Assembly (NCBI GenBank): GCA_022615255.1
Contig: JAKEHC010000140.1
Location: forward strand, 1 to 6,307
Source: Candidatus Dadabacteria bacterium
GTDB taxonomy: Bacteria > Desulfobacterota_D > UBA1144 > Nemesobacterales > CSP1-2
Length of the DNA stretch: 6,307 nucleotides
Reading direction: 5' to 3'
Made by a program: the position numbers and the translations under genes. The notes beneath the pieces are model-generated. The model was not told the DNA's origin. It saw only the letters and a program-made list of their open reading frames with translations, and searched no databases. Below, one piece after another: positions 1 through 3,748 of this stretch; positions within the stretch are counted from its first letter, which is position 1; each line of letters begins with the position of its first letter.

Positions 1-1698
1 AACAATGTGTTTGTTGTATCTTCGCTCAGGGAGGCGCTAAGCCTCAAAGATGAGATTGAAAACGGCGCCTCTTTTGTCACAATGTCAGGCGACATGCTCG
101 ATTATACAGGCGCGATAACGGGCGGGCTCAATACCGAAGGCGTCTTTGAGAGAAAAAGGGAAATTGAAGAGCTAACCGTTGAGACTAAAAACCTGGAAGC
201 CCTGCTATCAGGGATTTCAAAAGAAATGGAGTCAAATCAGGAAGAGGTTGAAAGGCTCCAGTCTAATCTCAGGGATCTCGAAAATGAGTTTGTAGAGATT
301 GAGATAAAGGGAGCCGAGATTAAAGCGGATATCGCTAATCTGCAGGATAATCTTTCTAAAACTAATATGAGGCGCGAGGTAGTAGAATTTGATTTAAAGG
401 AGATAGATTCAAACCTCCTGGATACGGGAGGAAGGCTTAAAGAAACGCTCGCGGCTATAAAACAGGTTGAGGGAGAGAAGATATTTCTTGAGGGAAAATA
501 CTCTCAGCTAAAGGAGAGCGTCCAGAAGTCGGAAGAGGAAGAAAGGAATCTTGAAAGGGAGATCACAAGCCTTAAGGTTGAGATAGCCGCCTTCATAGAA
601 AAGGAAAAAAGCATCGAAGAGGACCTGGGCGGGTTGGAAACGAGGCGGAAGGACATAATAGGCAGGATTGAGCTTGAGGCAAAAGAGATTCAAAAGAAAA
701 GGCAGGACAAGCTTAATTTTATCAAAAAGGAAGAGGATGCAAAGCAATATGTTAAAACTCTTTTATCCCTTCTTAGCGGAAGGGATGAAGAGCTTTTAGC
801 CGAGAAAAACAAGAAGGATGAGCTTTTATTAAAAATTAAAGCCCTCGAAGAAGAGAAAGAGAGATTGGGAGAAGAGATGAAGGGGGTTGAAAAGGAGGTC
901 AGCGCTTCCGCCCTTCAGTTAAACGGAATTCAAATCGAGATTGAGCATCTTAAGGGTGAAATTCAAGAAAAGGGATTATCTCCTGGTGTATCCGGTGATA
1001 ACGAAGCCCTTTTGCCTCAGGTTCCGGATGATCTGAGGAGGTCAGGGACCCTGGGAGAAGAAGCCAGGCTAAAGAGACTCAAGGAAAAGATAGAAAAATT
1101 CGGTCCCGTAAACCTGCTTGCCCCCGAGGAGTACAAGAATCTTGAAGAAAGGGCGAAATTTTTAACAGCCCAAAATGAGGATTTGGTTAATGCTATATCA
1201 TCACTTAAGAAAGCTATGAATAAGATAGACAGGGAGTCTGAAAAAAGGTTTAACGCCACATTTGAGGTTCTGAATAAAAGGTTTCAGGAGGTGTTCAGTA
1301 GGATATTTAGAGGCGGTGAGGCAAAGCTCGTTCTTACAAACGACGAAGACCTTCTTGAAACAGGCGTGGATGTTATGGTAAGACCGAGAGGAAAGAGGTT
1401 TCAATCCGTGAGCCTGCTCTCAGGCGGGGAAAAAGCGCTATCAGCGATCGCCCTTGTTCTTTCAGCATGCTTCATAAGGCCTGCCCCGTTTCTCCTTCTT
1501 GACGAGATTGACGCGCCCTTAGACGATGCAAACACTGCCCAGATTACGGATTTGCTTGAGGAGGCAACCAATGATTCTCAGGTTATAATCATCACACACA
1601 ATAAAAAAACAATGAAGGTCGCAAAAACCCTGGTCGGTATAACCTCCGATGGTCTAAGCGCATCCAAGGTAGTTTCCGTCGAGCTTAGGGGGAATTAG
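1..1698 (+). CDS. smc: Chromosome partition protein Smc, C-terminal half (5' end outside the window)
   Basis: Smc is the ATPase core of the bacterial condensin complex. It works with ScpA and ScpB to organise and segregate the chromosome. The frame is open from base 1, so the GTG at position 7 is an internal valine, not a start. Counting codons from base 1, residues 1 to about 42 are the end of the hinge domain, closing with the conserved ITGG. Residues about 45-340 are charged heptad-rich coiled coil. The C-terminal head follows: a GPVNL motif near 368, the ABC signature LSGGEK at 473-478, Walker B FLLLDE with D501 and catalytic E502, the D-loop APLDDAN, and the switch histidine H533 in IIITHN. 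Full-length Smc is about 1,150-1,200 residues; 565 are visible, so the N-terminal head with Walker A, the first coil and most of the hinge are missing. The C-terminus looks complete. RecN and SbcC are less likely because of the hinge ITGG and the GPVNL segment. Confidence 0.96.
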   Translation, partial: NNVFVVSSLREALSLKDEIENGASFVTMSGDMLDYTGAITGGLNTEGVFERKREIEELTVETKNLEALLSGISKEMESNQEEVERLQSNLRDLENEFVEIEIKGAEIKADIANLQDNLSKTNMRREVVEFDLKEIDSNLLDTGGRLKETLAAIKQVEGEKIFLEGKYSQLKESVQKSEEEERNLEREITSLKVEIAAFIEKEKSIEEDLGGLETRRKDIIGRIELEAKEIQKKRQDKLNFIKKEEDAKQYVKTLLSLLSGRDEELLAEKNKKDELLLKIKALEEEKERLGEEMKGVEKEVSASALQLNGIQIEIEHLKGEIQEKGLSPGVSGDNEALLPQVPDDLRRSGTLGEEARLKRLKEKIEKFGPVNLLAPEEYKNLEERAKFLTAQNEDLVNAISSLKKAMNKIDRESEKRFNATFEVLNKRFQEVFSRIFRGGEAKLVLTNDEDLLETGVDVMVRPRGKRFQSVSLLSGGEKALSAIALVLSACFIRPAPFLLLDEIDAPLDDANTAQITDLLEEATNDSQVIIITHNKKTMKVAKTLVGITSDGLSASKVVSVELRGN

Positions 1699-1720
1699 AT
1701 TTACTCTTTAGGATTATTCT

Positions 1721-1843
1721 CCCCTTGTAGAGGGGCGAGGCGTGCCTCGCCCTGCTCGTAACACCAACATCACTTGTAGGGGCGGGGTCGCCCCTCTCTT
1801 TTCCTCAGACAACCTGGGTAGCCCACCAGTCTTGCTGGTGGGC
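1721..1843. repeat. Palindromic repeat array, copy 1 (modules A-B-C)
   Basis: Three hairpins lie in a row in the gap after smc. Module A has a 9-bp perfect stem (1733-1741 with 1744-1752, 2-base centre). Module B has a 7-bp stem (1778-1784 with 1789-1795). Module C has a 9-bp stem (1821-1829 with 1835-1843, loop TCTTG). The same modules recur in the same order at 3535-3673, including linkers such as TTTTCCTCAG before C. This copy lacks module E in front and module D behind. The modules look like REP- or MITE-like intergenic palindromes; no coding sequence or transposase is associated. Confidence 0.85.
1778..1804 (+). terminator. Possible smc terminator formed by repeat module B
   Basis: A GC-rich stem (AGGGGCG with CGCCCCT, loop GGGT) is followed by CTCTTTTCC, a short and interrupted T tract. 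It is about 80 bases after the smc stop codon. The matching hairpin at 3610-3628 is also followed directly by TTTT. Termination is inferred from shape only, and the T tract is weak. Confidence 0.35.
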
Positions 1844-1862
1844 GGCGAACTCAGGCTGATTG

Positions 1863-1890
1863 TTGACTTTTCAAATAAATTTGTAATACT
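1863..1890 (+). promoter_or_regulatory. Likely sigma-70 promoter of the vapBC pair
   Basis: A -35 box TTGACT (1863-1868; 5 of 6 to consensus) is separated by 16 bases from AATACT (1885-1890; 4 of 6). A TG at 1882-1883 sits one base upstream, as in an extended -10 element. Transcription would start about 35 bases before the antitoxin ATG. The surrounding DNA is AT-rich and differs from the GC-rich repeats just upstream. Confidence 0.55.
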
Positions 1891-1915
1891 CTAAAGTAAT
1901 ACTTTATTATATTAC
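1883..1915 (+). promoter_or_regulatory. Likely VapB/VapBC operator: palindrome and direct repeats over the promoter
   Basis: GTAATACT occurs twice, at 1883-1890 and 1896-1903, with starts 13 bases apart. The second copy lies in a 15-base palindrome, TAAAGTA-A-TACTTTA (1892-1906). GTAATA at 1896-1901 also faces TATTAC at 1910-1915. The first copy covers the proposed -10 box and the rest covers the likely start site. This is where an AbrB-fold antitoxin would be expected to bind for autorepression. Binding is inferred. Confidence 0.5.
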
Positions 1916-1933
1916 CAATATTAGGAATACGCT

Positions 1934-2158
1934 ATGCCTAGGGTCACACGAAAAGGACAGGTGACAATACCCAAGGATATAAGGGAGAAGCTTGGGGTAA
2001 AGCCTGGAAGTACATTGAGGTTCAAGGTTGTCGAAGGGAGGTGTTTTGTAGAGAAAGAAGTGAAAGAAAATAAAATAGATAGGTGGGTGGGCTATCTAAA
2101 AGGTAAAAAGAGGACAGATGCGCTCATAGAGGAACTACGCGGGGAGGTTGAGGAATAA
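1934..2158 (+). CDS. vapB: AbrB/MazE-fold antitoxin, VapB type
   Basis: A 74-residue protein that should neutralise the adjacent PIN toxin and, as a dimer on DNA, repress its own promoter. Residues 2 to about 45 are a SpoVT/AbrB swapped-hairpin domain with the family hallmark KGQVTIPKDIREKLGVKPG (7-25). The tail, about 48-74, is charged and amphipathic (WVGYLKGKK then a Glu-rich end). That is the usual toxin-wrapping region of AbrB-type VapB proteins. The ATG at 1934 is supported by AGGA at 1923-1926, 7 bases upstream, and by the domain starting at residue 2. The toxin GTG follows the stop codon by 3 bases, so the two form one operon. The class is clear; the symbol is a family label, since several unrelated antitoxin types are called VapB. 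Confidence 0.88.
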   Translation: MPRVTRKGQVTIPKDIREKLGVKPGSTLRFKVVEGRCFVEKEVKENKIDRWVGYLKGKKRTDALIEELRGEVEE

Positions 2159-2161
2159 CGG

Positions 2162-2635
2162 GTGATAACAGCAGTAGACACAAATATACTCTTAGACATC
2201 CTGCTTCCCGACCCTGAATACAAAGACACATCGCGCGCCTACATAGAGAGAGGCATAAAAGAAGGGGCTCTCGCGATCTGCGAGATTGTATACTCCGAAC
2301 TCAGTGCGTTCTTTTCCAAGAAAAATGAGCTAGACATGTTTCTTGAGGACTTAAGCATAACTATTAAGCCATCCATCAGAGATTCCCTATACAGGGCGGG
2401 TGAGGCGTGGAAAAGGTATTTAAAAAGAAGTGGCACAGAGGTTCAATGTCCTGCTTGTGGAAACAGGGCAAAGATGAACTGCAATAAGTGCGGTAGGTCG
2501 CTTAGGGCAAGGCATATTATAAGCGATTTTGTTATAGGAGCGCATGCCGAGGTTCTGGCTGACACTCTAATCACGCGGGACAGGGGAATTTACAAGGCTT
2601 ATTTTAAAAATTTGACACTTAACTTTGAAGATTAG
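2162..2635 (+). CDS. vapC: PIN-domain toxin (VapC type) with an inserted zinc-ribbon-like segment
   Basis: A 157-residue predicted Mg/Mn-dependent ribonuclease; VapC toxins typically cut tRNA or rRNA, but the target here is unknown. The four PIN acidic positions are visible: D6 in VDTN, E46 in YSELSAF, D122 in ISDFVIGAHA and D140 in TRDRGIY. Between the middle helices and D122, residues 96-110 carry CPAC and CNKC, four cysteines (96, 99, 107, 110) spaced like a small zinc ribbon. Ordinary VapC proteins are about 130-140 residues and have a short basic loop at this place. The start is GTG at 2162, with GAGG at 2150-2153 inside the end of vapB; the strand carrying D6 begins directly after it, so no later start is possible. 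Coupling to vapB by the 3-base gap is likely. The protein ends at FKNLTLNFED, near the usual PIN C-terminus, so it looks intact. Confidence 0.88.
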   Translation: MITAVDTNILLDILLPDPEYKDTSRAYIERGIKEGALAICEIVYSELSAFFSKKNELDMFLEDLSITIKPSIRDSLYRAGEAWKRYLKRSGTEVQCPACGNRAKMNCNKCGRSLRARHIISDFVIGAHAEVLADTLITRDRGIYKAYFKNLTLNFED

Positions 2636-2641
2636 TGATAG

Positions 2642-2661
2642 GCGGGGTTTTCCAACCCCGC
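2642..2661 (+). terminator. Hairpin terminator candidate after vapC
   Basis: GCGGGGTT pairs perfectly with AACCCCGC (8-bp stem, 4-base loop TTCC). It starts 6 bases after the vapC stop codon and is followed by TCTAGTTATCGTT, only moderately T-rich. The position fits the end of the vapBC transcript. It could also be another member of the local palindromic repeats. Confidence 0.5.
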
Positions 2662-2694
2662 TCTAGTTATCGTTGCATCTAATTATACGTAGGA

Positions 2695-2733
2695 GCACCA
2701 TTCCTTCGATGTTCTCAGGACAGGCCGTGGTGC
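2695..2733. repeat. Short inverted repeat (GCACCA / TGGTGC)
   Basis: GCACCA (2695-2700) faces TGGTGC (2728-2733) across 27 bases containing CCTTCGATGTTCTCAGGAC. The inner CTTCGAT...CTCAGGA words resemble, in inverted order, the CTGAG...AATCGAAGGAT words of module E at 2839-2855. It may be a relative of that family read from the other strand. No second copy is in the window. Confidence 0.3.
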
Positions 2734-2754
2734 GACCTTATAGCGTCTGGAAGT

Positions 2755-2782
2755 GTCATTCCCGCATGCCTTTCTCGGGTAT
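2755..2782. repeat. Repeat module D, isolated copy
   Basis: This 28-base unit matches 3687-3714 with one difference (C at 2774, A at 3706). It holds CCCG...CGGG as a short stem around a GCATGC palindrome. Here it stands before module E, whereas in the long array it ends the series. The modules can therefore occur singly and in different orders. Confidence 0.75.
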
Positions 2783-2799
2783 ACATTATCAAGATATCA

Positions 2800-2925
2800 A
2801 CTCATTTAACCTCCTCAACGGATGAATATCCGCTCATCCTGAGTGAATCGAAGGATGTAGTAGGTCACTTGTAGGGGCGAGGCGTGCCTCGCCCTGCTCG
2901 TGACATCAACATCACCTTATCGTCT
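2800..2925. repeat. Palindromic repeat array, copy 2 (modules E-A)
   Basis: This segment matches 3471-3595 over its whole length, with eight substitutions and one single-base indel by hand alignment (about 93% identity). Module E contains CGGAT-GAAT-ATCCG (2819-2832) and CATCCT...AGGATG (2835-2857). Module A is the 9-bp hairpin 2875-2883 with 2886-2894. The match ends at CGTCT (2921-2925); B, C and D are absent and the following sequence is unique. Confidence 0.85.
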
Positions 2926-3045
2926 ACCGAAATCTGAACAAATACGGTCAGACACTGAAACCCATCCAACTACCATACCCGAATCTTGTACCCGAATGTA
3001 TTAATCGGGAAGCATCAATAGCAGTCCATGCCGGTAGCGAGCAAT
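2926..3045. other. Unique intergenic stretch with no convincing gene
   Basis: No recognisable gene or RNA. TACCCGAAT occurs twice, at 2976-2984 and 2989-2997. The part from 2989 to 3009 (CCCGAATG...ATCGGG) looks like an eroded module D. The top strand is open from 2904 to 3068 but has no ATG, GTG or TTG codon and no ribosome site. Seen from the minus strand, this is the region directly downstream of the MNT gene, where a HEPN partner would be expected. None is seen. Confidence 0.4.
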
Positions 3046-3066
3046 GGTATCTCTATCTTCTTTCAT
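3001..3066 (-). pseudogene. Tiny 21-codon frame overlapping the MNT stop; possible partner-gene remnant
   Basis: On the minus strand an ATG (3066-3064) overlaps the MNT stop in an ATGA junction, the usual sign of translational coupling. The frame begins MKEDRDTIARYRHG and ends at TAA (3003-3001) after 21 codons. No homology is recognised. In MNT-HEPN pairs the second gene often starts in just this way, so this may be the stub of a lost HEPN gene. A chance frame is equally possible. Confidence 0.22.
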
Positions 3067-3077
3067 AGAGAGATACC
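3046..3077 (-). promoter_or_regulatory. Stem-loop spanning the end of the MNT gene
   Basis: GGTATCTCTAT (3046-3056) pairs with ATAGAGAGATACC (3065-3077) as 11 base pairs with a 2-base bulge, around an 8-base loop (3057-3064). On the minus-strand mRNA the loop reads GAAAGAAG. The stem holds most of the ATGA junction between the MNT stop and the next frame. No T tract follows on either strand, so a classic terminator is unlikely. Roles in 3'-end protection or in gating translation of a downstream gene are conjecture. Confidence 0.4.
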
Positions 3078-3404
3078 CTCTTCCATTACGTTTTTATAGA
3101 AAGGGGTAACTTGAAAAAATGGAGAGTTTACTTCTTCTTCGCCGTAAACCAGAGGTGTAATAACCACGTCATGTTTAAGGCTTACTTCATAGGCTTCATC
3201 TAGTATAGAATCTTCGACCTCTTTCGAATAGGATTTTATTACGATAAACAGGTCAATATCAGATTCCTCTGTAGCCTTTTCCCTGGCTTGTGAGCCAAAA
3301 AGCCTTACTATAACAAGGCGTGAGGACAGACGTTTACGCATCCCAGAAAGAAACTCTTCAAGGGCGGTTCTTATGCTATCTTCGAGATTAATGTCTTCGA
3401 TCAA
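3063..3404 (-). CDS. MNT-type nucleotidyltransferase domain protein (orphan MntA-like antitoxin)
   Basis: A 113-residue minimal nucleotidyltransferase. The core motif is GS at 37-38 with R41 and SDIDL at 48-52, giving metal ligands D49 and D51. D79 in KHDVVITPLV is the likely third acidic residue, so the active site looks complete. The C-terminal PFYKNVMEEGISL is typical of small MNT proteins encoded next to HEPN RNases. Characterised relatives (MntA of HepT/MntA) inactivate the HEPN toxin by AMPylation. No HEPN gene (RxxxxH motif) is visible on either side; upstream is a repeat array, downstream a 21-codon frame. The start is TTG (3404-3402), supported by AGAGG at 3416-3412, 7 bases upstream. 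GC content is near 43%, like smc. The fold is sure; an antitoxin role is inferred from family context. Confidence 0.85.
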   Translation of the reverse strand: MIEDINLEDSIRTALEEFLSGMRKRLSSRLVIVRLFGSQAREKATEESDIDLFIVIKSYSKEVEDSILDEAYEVSLKHDVVITPLVYGEEEVNSPFFQVTPFYKNVMEEGISL

Positions 3405-3424
3405 TACTTAACCTCTACTAAGGG

Positions 3425-3441
3425 ACTATAAAATAAATATA
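3425..3441 (-). promoter_or_regulatory. Weak promoter candidate upstream of the MNT gene
   Basis: The 66 bases between the MNT start and the repeat array are AT-rich. On the minus strand they offer TATATT (3441-3436) and TATAGT (3430-3425) as possible -10 boxes. For TATATT, the best -35 at 17-base spacing is TTAGAA, a poor match. Transcription from within the repeat array, or read-through from the R-M gene, is also possible. Confidence 0.25.
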
Positions 3442-3470
3442 TCTTCTTTTTGGGGAAGTTCTAAATTACT

Positions 3471-3714
3471 ACTCGTTTAATCTCCTCAGCGGATGAATAT
3501 CCGCTCATCCTGAGGAATCGAAGGATGTAGTAGGTCACTTGTAGGGGCGAGGCGTGCCTCGCCCTGCTTGTGACATCCACATCGCCTCACCGTCTCCCTA
3601 ACTTGTAGGGGGCAGGTATGCCCTGCCCTTTTCCTCAGAACAACCTGTGTAGCCCACCAGTCTTGCTGGTGGGAATACATCCAACAGTCATTCCCGCATG
3701 CCTTTATCGGGTAT
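3471..3714. repeat. Palindromic repeat array, copy 3 (modules E-A-B-C-D)
   Basis: This is the most complete array and fills most of the gap between the MNT and R-M genes. Module E has GCGGAT-GAAT-ATCCGC (3489-3504). Module A has a 9-bp stem (3545-3553 with 3556-3564). Module B has GGGCAGG with CCTGCCC (3610-3616 with 3622-3628) followed by TTTT. Module C has an 8-bp or longer stem (3652-3660 with 3666-3673, loop TCTTG). Module D is 3687-3714. E-A match copy 2, A-B-C match copy 1, and D matches 2755-2782. In module B the stem bases differ from copy 1 but pairing is kept, so the structure appears to be conserved. Confidence 0.87.
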
Positions 3715-3748
3715 CCATATAGCTTTAAAAAGGACATCTCTTTTTTCC

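Noticed and set aside
508..1404. Minus-strand frames inside smc (508-747, 1017-1259, 1201-1404)
   Set aside because: They are antisense shadows of a well-conserved coiled coil and ATPase head, with no domains of their own.
2904..3068. Top-strand open stretch of 54 codons reading into the MNT 3' end
   Set aside because: It has no ATG, GTG or TTG codon and no ribosome site, shows no recognisable similarity, and is of a length that can easily occur by chance.
1721..3714. CRISPR array
   Set aside because: Repeats are palindromic modules of different sequence with irregular spacing. There are no regular unique spacers and no cas genes.
2641..3748. Insertion sequence or transposon remnant
   Set aside because: No transposase fragment, no clear terminal inverted repeats around a larger unit and no target duplication could be seen; only short palindromic modules are present.
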